Source of the DNA: Paenibacillus caui
GTDB lineage: Bacteria > Bacillota > Bacilli > Paenibacillales > Paenibacillaceae
NCBI RefSeq assembly: GCF_019904135.1
Contig: NZ_JAIOGQ010000020.1
Coordinates: forward strand, 1 to 64,000
Reading direction: 5' to 3'
Length of the DNA: 64,000 bases
Shown: positions 35,001 to 45,300 of the stretch, one piece after another
How the letters are laid out: every line of letters begins with the position of its first letter
Position numbering within the stretch: position 1 is the first letter of the stretch
Notes under the pieces: generated by a model
The model's database searches: none
What the model saw: the letters and a program-made list of their open reading frames with translations, nothing else
What the model was told of the DNA's origin: nothing
Made by a program: the position numbers and the translations under genes

Positions 35001-37919
35001 CACGATTCTCTGATCGTTGTGCACAGCAAACTGCGTTCCAGGCTCAACCGTCACGACCGATTCTCCCCGCTTAGCGAAGCGCTCGGCAAGGGCTTGACCA
35101 ATGCTTGTCTGGCTAGCGAGAAACAGCCAGCCTACTCGATCATGATTCGCTTCCTCTTGCGGGTCAGCCGTGCGCTTCCACGTCGGGATATAACCCCAGT
35201 TCGTCGTGTCATTGCGTTTCCCAATGCTTGTGCCGGTTTGGGATTGCAATGCCTTTGCCGATTCGGCAGCAGAGCCGTCGATCCAGTAGCGTTTTCGGTC
35301 AAACGCATACGTTGGCAGTTTGAGTCGATGTCGGACTGCACCTTTGTAAAAGGCGTTCCAATCCACCGCCACCCCATATGCCCACAACCAACCGAGCTTC
35401 GCCAGCAGATGTTCGCTGTCGGATACTTGACGTTGTGCATTACGGATGAGATCGACGATGTTTTGACCTTTCTTCACATCTACGAAACGCCCGATCAAAC
35501 TGGACAAGTCCCGGCCAGGTCCGACTTCTAGGAAGACGAGATTCGAGGTCTTCACCAGCTCTTCTACCCCCGCTGCAAAGCGAACCGTCTCGCGCATATG
35601 GCGAACCCAGTACATCGGATCCGTCGCTTCCTGATCGGTGATCCAGCGTCCGGTGATGTCAGAGATATACAGGCGTTGTGGCTTGCGGAGCCTAACACTT
35701 CGCACCAACTGTTCAAAAGGTTCCAAGATTTCGTCCATCAAAAGGGAGTGACCTGCGAGTGCCGTTTTCACACGCATGCAGAGCACGCGCGCTTCCTTCA
35801 TACGACGTTCCACTGCATTAATCGCATCGACGGTCCCTGCTACAATGCAGGAAGTTCCGTTGTCGACTGCGAGCGATACATCAGCGGTCAGATAAGGCAG
35901 TACTTTCGATTCGGACAGCGGGATCGAGAGCATCGCTCCCTCTGGAACACGTTGCATCAAGTTACCACGTGCCACGATCAACTTCAGCGCATCTTCCAAT
36001 GTGAACACGTCTGCGAGGCAGGCTGCCACGTACTCACCGAAGCTGTACCCGATCATCGTGTGAGGTTGAATCCCCATATTCAGCAACAGTTTGGCGAGTG
36101 CGTATTCGAATGCAAAAATCAGCGGTTGAGCATTCTGCGTCTTGGGCATCTCTTCCTCTCCGGCCGCTACATCTCCAGCTGGATACAACACATTTCGCAG
36201 GTGTGAGCATCCCAAATGATCGAGAATCGCGAAACAACGGTCGAGTTCAGTGCGGAACACCGCCTCTTCCTCGTACAAGTCCCGTCCCATGTTGACGTAC
36301 TGCGACCCTTGACCAGGGAACAGGAAGACGACTGGACGATTTTTTTCACGGGAAAAGTGGGTGTGTACCATGCGCGTGTCCGAAGTCTCTGCACGCAAAG
36401 CCTCTACCGCTTCCTGCACGTTCGTGACCACCAGATGACGACGATGGTCGAACAAATTGCGTCCCGTTTGAAGCGTATACGCAACGTCCGTTAGATTCAC
36501 GTCCGCTTTCGATTCCAAGAAATCGGCCAACTCGGATGTCATGTTTTGAAGCGAAGCATCCGATTGAGCAGACAGCGTGAGAAGATGGGCTTCTCGACCT
36601 TGTCCCGATGGCTGACGTGGCGGTGCTTCTTCAAGCACGACATGGGCATTCGTTCCGCCGATTCCAAACGCACTCACACCCGCGCGAAGTGGCGTCTTCC
36701 CCGTTCTTTCCCACCGTTTGAGTTCGGTGTTCACGTAAAACGGGCTGTTCTCGAAGTCGATTTTTGGATTCGCCTTTTTAAAATGCAGAGCGGGTACCAG
36801 TTCTTTGTGATACAAGGAGAGCACCGTTTTGATGAAGCCGGTGACGCCTGCAGCTTGGTTGAGGTGACCCGTGTTGGTCTTAGCTGATCCCAAAGCGCAA
36901 AATCCCTTTTGGTCGGAGCTGAAAGCGAGTTTCAGGCCTTCAAACTCAATCGGGTCACCGAGCGTCGAACCCGCTCCGTGGGTCTCGACGTAGGTGATCG
37001 TTTCAGGATCAACTTCGGCAACATGATGGGCGGAACGAATGGCAATCATCTGCCCTTTTGGCGATGGTGCGGTGTAGCCCGCCTTAAGGTTGCCGTCGTT
37101 GTTAATCGCAGTCCCTTTGATCACCGCATAGATGTGGTCGCCGTCTCGAATCGCGTCGTCGAGCATTTTCAACACGACACATCCAGCCCCGTCACCAAAC
37201 ACAAGCCCGTCTGCCTCTTCATCAAATGCGCGGCATGCCCCACTCTTTGACAACAGCATTCCCTCTTCGTACAGGTAGCCATTTTTGCGTGGAACCACGA
37301 CGGAAGCGCCACCTGCGAGCGCCATGTTGCACTCGCCTGCGATCAGCGCTTGGCTGGCCAGGTGGATCGCCACCAGCGAGGTCGAACAAGCGGTCTGCAC
37401 GGTCAACGTTGGACCTCTCAAGTTCAACTTGTACGCCACACGTGTACTGAACGTGTTGCTGTCGTTAAGGCTGACGATCTCAAATTGATCGTTCGGAGAC
37501 TGCATATGAGGAAGCAGATGCCCCATCCAAAGCAGATTCTGGGTATTGCCGGCGTAGAGACCGATTCTGCCTTTGTATGTCTCGTTGGCATAGCCTGCGT
37601 CTTCAAGTGCTTCATAGCTAACCTCATGGAAGAGTCTGAACTGCGGGTCCATGTAACTCGCTTCCTTTGGGGTGTAGCCAAAAAAGGAAGCGTCAAAGTC
37701 TTCGATAGCGTCAAGGCTGCCCTTTTTCTTCACATAGTCCGGGTGGCTGAGGAGTTCGCGGTTAACCCCAAACTCCAGCAACTCCTCATCGGTAAATGTC
37801 GAGAGAGCGTCCACGCCCCGCCGCAGATTTTCCCAAAACTCCTGAATGTTCTTCGCTTTGGGAAAACGTCCAGACATACCGATGACGGCAATTTCTAATC
37901 CGGTTCTCTCATCACTCAC
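32019..37919 (-). CDS. PKS2: KS-AT-KR-ACP-C
   Basis: This 1966-residue hybrid has a ketosynthase (about 10-440; QTACSTS; HGAGST where HGTGT is usual, catalytic His kept; TNTGHLN), acyltransferase (GYSFGEYVAA, Ser near 625; ALAGHS in the specificity loop), ketoreductase (TGGLGAIG near 1160, SSLTS, YSAAN near 1320), carrier (LGGDSVKVV, Ser near 1467) and a complete L-L-type condensation domain (about 1530-1960; YPLSSAQRRLF, HHLCSDG near 1655). It adds one reduced ketide and then passes the chain to an amino acid, evidently that of NRPS-B, which lacks a whole C domain. The GTG at 37919 is the start: GAGGTGG lies 6 bases before it, and it overlaps the PKS1 stop by 8 bases. Confidence 0.9.
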   Translation of the reverse strand: MSDERTGLEIAVIGMSGRFPKAKNIQEFWENLRRGVDALSTFTDEELLEFGVNRELLSHPDYVKKKGSLDAIEDFDASFFGYTPKEASYMDPQFRLFHEVSYEALEDAGYANETYKGRIGLYAGNTQNLLWMGHLLPHMQSPNDQFEIVSLNDSNTFSTRVAYKLNLRGPTLTVQTACSTSLVAIHLASQALIAGECNMALAGGASVVVPRKNGYLYEEGMLLSKSGACRAFDEEADGLVFGDGAGCVVLKMLDDAIRDGDHIYAVIKGTAINNDGNLKAGYTAPSPKGQMIAIRSAHHVAEVDPETITYVETHGAGSTLGDPIEFEGLKLAFSSDQKGFCALGSAKTNTGHLNQAAGVTGFIKTVLSLYHKELVPALHFKKANPKIDFENSPFYVNTELKRWERTGKTPLRAGVSAFGIGGTNAHVVLEEAPPRQPSGQGREAHLLTLSAQSDASLQNMTSELADFLESKADVNLTDVAYTLQTGRNLFDHRRHLVVTNVQEAVEALRAETSDTRMVHTHFSREKNRPVVFLFPGQGSQYVNMGRDLYEEEAVFRTELDRCFAILDHLGCSHLRNVLYPAGDVAAGEEEMPKTQNAQPLIFAFEYALAKLLLNMGIQPHTMIGYSFGEYVAACLADVFTLEDALKLIVARGNLMQRVPEGAMLSIPLSESKVLPYLTADVSLAVDNGTSCIVAGTVDAINAVERRMKEARVLCMRVKTALAGHSLLMDEILEPFEQLVRSVRLRKPQRLYISDITGRWITDQEATDPMYWVRHMRETVRFAAGVEELVKTSNLVFLEVGPGRDLSSLIGRFVDVKKGQNIVDLIRNAQRQVSDSEHLLAKLGWLWAYGVAVDWNAFYKGAVRHRLKLPTYAFDRKRYWIDGSAAESAKALQSQTGTSIGKRNDTTNWGYIPTWKRTADPQEEANHDRVGWLFLASQTSIGQALAERFAKRGESVVTVEPGTQFAVHNDQRIVLNPSNAQDYDALLKHLNQPEKRLYKIVHAWSLTKEIRILSPEVARDAQTLGFYSLLYLAQAMDRVRTEHDYEITVITDGIHVVKGDEIVQAEKATLLGGVTVIPQEYPAIRCRSVDIDHVQRTAWQQKKLLEQLVKELSAPVRDPLVAYRRGARLVQSLESITLHHPQEDALQLREGGVYLITGGLGAIGLLFTEYLITRWHAKVVITGRTSFPSAQEWDGYLATHPAEDATSQKIRRLQTIFQSGGDVLVLEADVADEERMRIVVLEAEEHFGTLNGVIHAAGIVGKKSFISIQETTPFHVEEQFQAKLYGILTLENVLRGKELDFCMLMSSLTSVLGGLGHIVYSAANLFVDHYVHRHNTEGDVRWIGVNWDFWLFEEDEAKQGAYFGKSATEFAMTPEEGLTVLEALLNGCEESQVLISTADLQARLDQWIRVESRDAEVAHVPHTVGHARPALSNPYVAARDELEQQIALIWESVLGFQKIGIEDDFLELGGDSVKVVSVVSAIHKKLNADIPLHEFFERSTIGKLADFIRQNRKGKRYEEIQPITKQEVYPLSSAQRRLFILNQFDSTSTNYNTPLAMRLEGNLDRARMEAAIAKLIQRHEALRTSFEILEGQPVQRVYDEVDFETVTTTADETEIDDVIAAFIRPFDLGVAPLLRAQLVHTGADVHFLLIDLHHLCSDGVTIEIVKREIAELYQGLELPPLRLQYRDFAAWQTAQLQSDEVKKQEQYWLKRFAGDVPKLNLPTDFPRPPIQSYTGERLKFELDASTVLGLKESAQRQGATLYMALLGIYNILLAKYSMQDDVIIGSPIAGRTRPDLQGIAGIFVNMLAMRNRPTADKTFAELLGEVKKHALDAYENQEYPFEDLVARLQLERVTNRNPLFETVLVMQNMKEGKVELEGLRLTPYDISMKTSIFDLYLQAVESGETVTLWLDFKTALFKRQTVVKMTQRFVEIAAQVAENPNRRIGDISFPHDLVEAKSAVPSIEFDF

Positions 37920-40900
37920 TGAATTCCACCTCGCGTGCCTGTCTTCTTCGTTTTCGGTTCTCGCGACCTTTTTTCTGCTCGTCGAGCCAATCGTTCTCTT
38001 CTTCGGATACGGTCTCTGTGCCATTTTGTGTGACCAGATGATCGACCAGCGCACGGATCGTAGAATACTTGAACAGTGTCAGCACTGGGACTTCCTGCCC
38101 CAAGACGGCTGGCAGTTGCTTTGAAATCTGCACCATGTCGATCGAGGACGTCCCGAGTTCAAAGAAGTTGTCATGTACACCCACCTGCCCCAAACCTAGG
38201 TAGTTCTGCCAGATCTCACAGAGTTGCTGCTCGATTTGATTGGCTGGTGCAAGATACGATGTGGTTAGTTCTGGTCGGGCAAACACGACGCCCGTTTCTT
38301 GCTTCTTGTCCTTATCGCTGAAGTTAACCCAACGGTTGAGTCGCGGTTGCAACTCTTCGGTGGAAACCACCACCTGTGTCAGTCCCTGTTGAACCAAGAT
38401 GCGTCCCAGCGCGTCACCGCCCTCGTCTGGAGCGATCATCATTAGATCGTCACTCGTGAACACTTCGCGTTGCGGTTTGGTTGCGATTCGCCAGCCATCC
38501 CATGCCACGCTAATCCAACGGGTCGGTGTGAGTTGCGACTGTTGCTTGGCAAACGTATCGAGGAATGCATTGGCAGCAGCATATCCCGCGTACCCGAGAC
38601 CGCCCAGGATCGAAGATAAGGACGATGTCAGCACAACGAAATCCAATTCACGACCACGGAGCGCCTGTTCCAACGCGAGCGTGCCGTAGACTTTCGGTGC
38701 AAATTGGGTCTCAACCTCTGTTTCCGTGATGGAATCGATGGCGGTAATCGAAGTGCCCTTGGTGATACCTGCAGCGTGAATCACGCCGTGCAATGCCCCG
38801 AAGTGCTCCTCCGTTTGATCGATTGCCGAAGCTAGCTCTGCTCCGTTCGCGACATCCGCTTGCAGACACAGGATCTCTGCTCCGTGTCTTTGCAACTGTT
38901 TGATGCGCTCTAGTTGTTCGTCACTTGGTGCTGATCGACCGAGCAAGACAAGCTTCACGCCTTTGCCCACACTTTTCGCGATGCATTCAGTCAGAGCCAG
39001 ACCTACTCCGCCGAAACCGCCCGTCAAAAGGTAAACACCATTTGCACGCAACGGCAGGTTCTGCTGATTGTCCAATCTTCGTGGGGTGAACGACTGCAAG
39101 AGACGTTGCCCGCCACGATACGCAACGACCGGATCGAAGGCTTTGGTTGTGAACTCCGTGATCAGCTGATCGAGCAGTTGACGTTCTTGCCAGCCACCTG
39201 CCATTGGCACGGTTACGTCGACAGAACGGACTTTTAGGAATGGATACTCCTGTCCAATGACTTTGAGCAAGCCGAGCAACGTCGCTTTCCCTGCTTCCAC
39301 CGCTGTTTCACCCGCTACATCGTGCAATCCAGAAGAGAGCACATAGATGTCGAGCGGTGAGGAGTCGAGCGCTTTTACGAGGCGCAGGAGACTATAGAAG
39401 CCACGCTCTTGCGCCTCTTGTACGTTTGGCAACGAGTCAAGTGTCCACGCATGAACGATTTTTTGTGGCTTTACGGTTTGTAAATGAGTGGTGAGTTCAT
39501 CGTGAGAAAACGCCGTGAACACCTCGTGCCCTCTCGACTTCAATTCAATTGTCAGTCGTGTTGCCAATCCGCCGCGGTCGAGCAGAAGCAACCACGTTTT
39601 TGGTTCTTCCGATGTCTCCTCTACTAACGGATTCTGTAGCCATGCTGGGAGATAGAACCAATCCGCCAGCTTTTTACGCTTCGACGTGCTGCCAGGAAGC
39701 GGAATCACTTGACCGTTTTTTTGCATATCGAGCAGTTCTTGCGCGTGTTTCCAGAAATATTGACGCTCGAACGGATACGTTGGGAGCGGGATCCGACGGC
39801 GTTTTTGTTCTCCGTAGAGGTACGACCACTCCAGACGCAGACCCGCAGCATACAAAACTCCAATTTTCGAGAGCAAATGCTCGCGGTCGGATGCGGCATC
39901 CTGCGGATGACGGATGATGTTCAAGACCGTGTGTTCGGAACGTTTGGCTGGATGTTTGCGCAACAAAGTTACGAGGGTGTTCCCCGCACCGAGTTCGATG
40001 AACACCGCTTTTTCCATCGTCAGTAAACGTCCGATCCCATCACTAAAACGCACAGTTTCGCGCAGATGGCGTACCCAGTAGCGGCTATCCTTCACGTCCG
40101 CTTCCGTTATCTCCACCCCAGTCACGTTCGAGAGATATGGAATCTGCGGCGCATGGAAGGTGACTTCCCGAACTTTTTGCTCAAACTGCGCCAACATCGG
40201 TTCCATCATCGGAGAGTGGAATGCGTGCGACGTGTGCAACCGTGTGGAGGAATGACCAGCCGCTTGTAAAGTACGCTCGAACGCATCCACCGCGTCGAAG
40301 GAGCCAGATACCACGCACATGCCTGGACTGTTAACGGCTGCCAGTGCGAGGTCAGCGCTAAGCAGCGGACGAATATCCTCTTCCGGAAGTTGAACTGCCG
40401 TCATCGCACCCGGTGCCATGCTTTGCATGAGTTTGCCACGCCATGCCACCAGTTTCAACGTATCTTCAGGCGATATGACCCCCGAGAGGCAGGCCGCTGT
40501 GAACTCGCCGATGCTGTGACCGATCATCACTTGCGGGCGGATTCCTAAGCTCAGCAGGTATTGAGCAAGCGCGTATTCCACTGCGAAAATGGCAACTTGT
40601 GCTGCTTCCGTTTGGTTGAGGCGCAGAGCATCTTGCTCAGAAGGGACAGACGGAAAGAAACGTTCTTTTAAATCAAAGTCCACATAGGGACGTACGAGTT
40701 TAAAACAAGAGTCCAGCGCGTCACGGAATACAGGTTCTTGTTCGTAGAGTCCGCGCGCCATGTTTACATACTGCGACCCCTGTCCAGAGAACAGGAATAC
40801 CACTGGCGATTCGCCCGATTCCTTGGTGTGGAACGTTTGCGATTTCAATGGGTCTGTCAATGCGGCTGCCATGTCCAAAGCGTTTGAAGCGACCACTGCT

Positions 40901-42399
40901 CGCTTGTGTGCGAACGTACGGCGACCCACTTGCAACGTATAGGCAGCATCGGCCAGGTTCAGCGTCGGATTCTCGCGGAGATACGCGGCGAGATCGGCGC
41001 TCATTGCTTCGAGTGCAGTCGCGGTCTTCGCACTGAGCAGGAACAGCCAAGCCGCTCCCGTTGGCGAGGAAGAAATGTCTCGTGGTGCTTCTTCCAGAAC
41101 CACGTGAGCATTTGTACCGCCAATGCCAAAGGAACTGACCCCCGCCCGACGCGGTGTCGCCCCTGTCCACGGAGTGAGTGCGGTGTTTATCACGAATGGC
41201 GAGTTGGTGAAATCGATTTTCGGATTTGGCGCTTTATAGTGCAGCGTTGGCGGAATCAGACCATCACGTACGGTCAGCACCGCCTTGATGAAGCCAGCAA
41301 CACCAGCCGCAGTGTTCAAATGCCCCAGGTTGGATTTGGCCGAACCAATGCGACAAAATCCTATCTGCTTCGTGTCGAACGCAACTTTCAATCCTTCAAT
41401 TTCGATCGGGTCACCAATCGCTGTACCTGTGCCATGCGCTTCGATGTAGCCGATGCTTTCCGGTTCCACTTCCGCCATATAATGGGCGGCTTTGATCACT
41501 TCGGCTTGCCCTTCCACGGACGGAGCCGTGTAATCCACTTTGCGTGCACCGTCGTTGTTGGTAGCCGATCCCTTGATCACAGCATGAATCGTGTCACCAT
41601 CGGCAATGGCGTCTTCGAGACGCTTTAACACGACGATCCCAACGCCATCCCCTTCCAATGTCCCTTGGGCGTCGGCATCAAACGGGCGGCAGTGACCATC
41701 TGGAGAGTTGATCATGCCTTCTGTGTAGAGATACCCTTTTTTATGTGGCAGGGAAAGCGAGATACCGCCAGCGAGCGCGATATCGCAGCCGCCTGTCAGC
41801 AAGCCTTTGCAGGCGAGATCAATCAACACGAGCGATGTGGAGCAAGCCGTGTCGACGGTATAACTCGGTCCCGTCAAATTCAGATTGAACGAGACACGTG
41901 TAGCCAAAAAGTCCTTGTCGTTCAAGAGCCAAGCCGTGTGGTTGGCTTGCGCGTCATCGGAGAGCACAGGCAGTCGGTGCCAAAAATGGTTCACAGCAGC
42001 ACCTGCGTAGTTCCCGATCAAACCGTTGTACAATTCACTCGCATAGCCGGCGTTTTCCAAAGCCTCATATGCGACCTCATGATAGAGGCGAATCTGCGGC
42101 TCCATCAATTCAGCCTCGCGTGGCGTGTAACCGAAAAACGAAGCGTCAAACCATTCGGTTTTTTCCAAGAACCCTTTGGCTTTGACATACCGTGGGGAGC
42201 GGATCAGATCGGGGTCTACCCCGGCCTGTTCCAGTTCCTCGTCGGTAAAATGCGTAATGCTCTCCACACCGTTTTTCAGATTCTCCCAGTAAATCGTTAC
42301 GTTGTCTGCTCCAGGGAAGCGTGCTGCCATCCCAATGACGGCGATCTCAAATCCGGTGCGATCCGTTTCATTGTCAGCGTGGTATAAGGTATCCGTCAT
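37912..42399 (-). CDS. PKS1: KS-AT-KR-ACP, malonyl-type
   Basis: This 1495-residue single module has a ketosynthase (about 16-440; Cys in DTACSTS near 186, HGTGT near 322, KSNLGHLN), acyltransferase (about 510-820; GHSIGEF with Ser near 629; SHAFHSP in the loop, the malonyl-CoA signature), ketoreductase (TGGFGGVG near 1125, SSLSS, YAAANAF near 1275) and a carrier with Ser in GTSSIDMV near 1420. It would add a malonyl unit and reduce it to a beta-hydroxy group; there is no dehydratase. Its ATG overlaps the NRPS-A stop (ATGA) with AGGAGG 5 bases before it. It is the only AT of the three with the standard motifs, a useful contrast to PKS2 and PKS3. Confidence 0.92.
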   Translation of the reverse strand: MTDTLYHADNETDRTGFEIAVIGMAARFPGADNVTIYWENLKNGVESITHFTDEELEQAGVDPDLIRSPRYVKAKGFLEKTEWFDASFFGYTPREAELMEPQIRLYHEVAYEALENAGYASELYNGLIGNYAGAAVNHFWHRLPVLSDDAQANHTAWLLNDKDFLATRVSFNLNLTGPSYTVDTACSTSLVLIDLACKGLLTGGCDIALAGGISLSLPHKKGYLYTEGMINSPDGHCRPFDADAQGTLEGDGVGIVVLKRLEDAIADGDTIHAVIKGSATNNDGARKVDYTAPSVEGQAEVIKAAHYMAEVEPESIGYIEAHGTGTAIGDPIEIEGLKVAFDTKQIGFCRIGSAKSNLGHLNTAAGVAGFIKAVLTVRDGLIPPTLHYKAPNPKIDFTNSPFVINTALTPWTGATPRRAGVSSFGIGGTNAHVVLEEAPRDISSSPTGAAWLFLLSAKTATALEAMSADLAAYLRENPTLNLADAAYTLQVGRRTFAHKRAVVASNALDMAAALTDPLKSQTFHTKESGESPVVFLFSGQGSQYVNMARGLYEQEPVFRDALDSCFKLVRPYVDFDLKERFFPSVPSEQDALRLNQTEAAQVAIFAVEYALAQYLLSLGIRPQVMIGHSIGEFTAACLSGVISPEDTLKLVAWRGKLMQSMAPGAMTAVQLPEEDIRPLLSADLALAAVNSPGMCVVSGSFDAVDAFERTLQAAGHSSTRLHTSHAFHSPMMEPMLAQFEQKVREVTFHAPQIPYLSNVTGVEITEADVKDSRYWVRHLRETVRFSDGIGRLLTMEKAVFIELGAGNTLVTLLRKHPAKRSEHTVLNIIRHPQDAASDREHLLSKIGVLYAAGLRLEWSYLYGEQKRRRIPLPTYPFERQYFWKHAQELLDMQKNGQVIPLPGSTSKRKKLADWFYLPAWLQNPLVEETSEEPKTWLLLLDRGGLATRLTIELKSRGHEVFTAFSHDELTTHLQTVKPQKIVHAWTLDSLPNVQEAQERGFYSLLRLVKALDSSPLDIYVLSSGLHDVAGETAVEAGKATLLGLLKVIGQEYPFLKVRSVDVTVPMAGGWQERQLLDQLITEFTTKAFDPVVAYRGGQRLLQSFTPRRLDNQQNLPLRANGVYLLTGGFGGVGLALTECIAKSVGKGVKLVLLGRSAPSDEQLERIKQLQRHGAEILCLQADVANGAELASAIDQTEEHFGALHGVIHAAGITKGTSITAIDSITETEVETQFAPKVYGTLALEQALRGRELDFVVLTSSLSSILGGLGYAGYAAANAFLDTFAKQQSQLTPTRWISVAWDGWRIATKPQREVFTSDDLMMIAPDEGGDALGRILVQQGLTQVVVSTEELQPRLNRWVNFSDKDKKQETGVVFARPELTTSYLAPANQIEQQLCEIWQNYLGLGQVGVHDNFFELGTSSIDMVQISKQLPAVLGQEVPVLTLFKYSTIRALVDHLVTQNGTETVSEEENDWLDEQKKGRENRKRRRQAREVEFSE

Positions 42400-45300
42400 T
42401 TTAGCCTCCTGTTGAGCTTTTGCAGGGTTTGTTTCATGGTCTTTTTGCCTTTATCCATCGTCTCCGTGCGCTCTGCCTCTACTTGTGCAGCAGCGACTTG
42501 AGCGCTTCCGTCTATCTGCTCGGTCAGAAATGCTGCCAAGGCTTGGATCGTCGGATACTGGAACATCTTAACAACTGGAATATCCAGCTCAAATTCTTCT
42601 TGTAACTTGCCGTTCACTTGGATCAGAGCCAGCGAACTGCCGCCAACTTTGAAAAAGTTGTCTTTCGTGCCCACAGTGATGCCCTTCTGACTTAAGTGCA
42701 AGGTGTTCTCCCAAAGTTCCAACAAGCGCTTCTCCATCTCGTTCTTCGGCGACTCGTAAGCGACGGTTGTAGTCTTCTCCGTATTCTCAGGAGTTGCCGT
42801 GAGATACACCGGCAACGAAGCCAGCTTCTGACCCGTTGCATGTTGGAGTGGCAACCAGTATGAACGGTGCAACAAGCGGTCTTCGTTCAGCAACGTAACA
42901 CGCCATTCATGGTTGCCTTGCGTTACGGGTTCACGAACAGACTCCTGCTCTCCTTGAAGCACTTCATAGAGATGCGGACCATTTACTTCGAAGTGTTCGC
43001 GCTCTGCTGGAACCGTCGTCGGAACAAACAGTTCGAGCACGCCAGAATCAGGTCTGCTCAGGCGCACCCGCTGATCTGCGGCTTGCAGATCATTCACTTG
43101 GCTATAGCCAAGCGCTTGGAAGAAAGCCTGTGACGAATGCAAGTCGGCCACTGCCATTCGGGTAACCGTCTTGATCACAGCGACTTCGGACACTGCTGGT
43201 GCCTTTGTGAACTCAGCATCTTCAAGCAATTCGATCAAGCCGACATCCTTGAGATAGACGAACATGACTGATTTTCCGCCGAAAATTTTGACAGGTAACA
43301 GATCGCTGACCACTTGGTAATCCACTTGCCAACTGGACAGGAATGCCTTGGCATCCTGCACGCGGTAGCAGAGGTGATAAGGCGAGTTGTCGTCGTTTTT
43401 CGCGAGGATACCAAGCGTCGGCGAGGTTTCATCCATCGGCGCGACCAACTCGATGTTGTCAGAGTGTGCTTTCGTACACATTACCAGTTTCGAGCGTTGC
43501 GTCTCTTCCTCGAAGACGGGACCACATTGGTAACCAAGTGCTTGGTACCTGGTGATGGCTTCGTCCATGTCTGCCACGGCGACGCCGATGTGATCGAACG
43601 CGAGTACCATCTGATGCTTCTCTTCCTGCTTTTCCTCGGCTGGAAGCAGCTTGCCATCGTAAATTTCAATCGCTGGAAGCGTTTCGCTCACATCCGACAC
43701 GAGTGTCAGGTAGGTCGTGCATGCTTCGGAACGATGTGTTTCTTTCCACGGTGCTTTTTGCAGGAATTCAAGGGATGGTTGATTCTTCGCAGTTGGATAG
43801 AAATCGGCTTTCAGCGACTGCAATCCTTTTTCCAAACAGAACTTGCGAAGAGCCACCAAGACCGCCTGTTCGACTTTGCGCCCCAGCACGCGGCAACTGA
43901 GCAGGAACGTGTCAATTTCCAGCGACTCATTCACTTCCTTGGCGAGGATCACACCGACCAGCCCGTAATCGCCAAAACGATCGGCTACCCCGACGATCCA
44001 TCCGTTCGCATCAGATGCTTGCAACCACTCAGTCAACTCTTCCTCCGTGCGACGAATGGTGCTCAAGTTGAACTGATTCGTACGGAACGACAATTGCGAC
44101 GCACGCGGGATGTGGTTTGCTTCGATCGGTTGGAAGCTCACTTTCAACTGCAGGCTCTCCAAATAGTGGTCGAGCGACAAGACGTTCGCTTGTAATTCTT
44201 TGCGTTTGCGCTCTGTCACGTACATGGCGCTGCGCTTACGGTCTTCCTTTGTTACTTTCGCTCGGTCGAACGCCCAGACGTGGCGCAGGAATGCTGGAAT
44301 GTTGTCTGCGTCCTCTGGCAATTGCAGAGCTAGGACTTCCGGCAAATTCTGCATCATCTCATGGGTTTCAACCGCGTTGTCATCAAGGAATACAAAGCTG
44401 TCCACGCCTACGTTCAACTCGCGAGCGAGTTCACGGACGTTCTCGGACTTTGCTTGCCAATTGATCCGCCATGCTGCGATGTGTTCCTTTTTCAAGATCA
44501 TCTGTGGATTTTTCTCGAAGACTTCCATCACGTCGGCTTCGTTGTTTTTCGAAACCAAAGTCAGAATCATGCCTTCGTTGTATTTCTCCAACAGGAAGCG
44601 TTGCAGGTACTGGTATGGTTCCTCCACCTGCACACCCAATGCTCCCTCTTCTCCACAGACACCGCGCCAGAGCGTGTTGTCACAATCCAGTGCGATCACT
44701 TTGAAAATTGGCTGTTTCATAGCGATGATCTTACGTACGATAGCTGTGGCTACCGTTGCGGAAAAATCGTTTGTGAATGGCACATGGCCTTCACGGTCGG
44801 TTTTTGCATCGAACATCTCCTGGATCTGGTACTCATCAGCCAGTGTTGTGCAGTCGATGAAGGTTGCGTACTCGAACTCGAGTTCTTGAATGAACGCTTT
44901 CCAACGCTCGTTCAACTGATTTAACTTGGCCAAGATCTCCGTGCTGAGCCCAAGGTGTGTTGACACTGGGAACAGAGCAACGAGTAATCGGGCTTGGAAC
45001 GTCTTTTGCTTCAAAATCCCGGTAAGTTGCTCATAGTTTGTCTCCAGGCTGCGGCAACGCGCTTCATCGGAGGATGCATCATCGCGAATCCAATCCTCAA
45101 AGCGTACGAGGAGGGCATTTACACCCTTGTTCGTCGAGAGCAGACTCTGATCATCAAGCAGTTCTTGGAAGACTTGGTTGTAAGGCGCGAACTGCACGTC
45201 GAGCTCGAGCCCGAACTGCGCTCCCCACCATGCCACATGCGGACGGATCGTATCTGCCGTAAACGTCGCTGCGACGGCAAGAATCGTGGAGGCAGAGCCA

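Noticed and set aside
42396..45300. The FkbH domain of NRPS-A as a duplicate of the stand-alone FkbH gene
   Set aside because: Apart from the shared family motifs the sequences differ widely, and only the embedded one has the N-terminal domain, so they are separate lineages.
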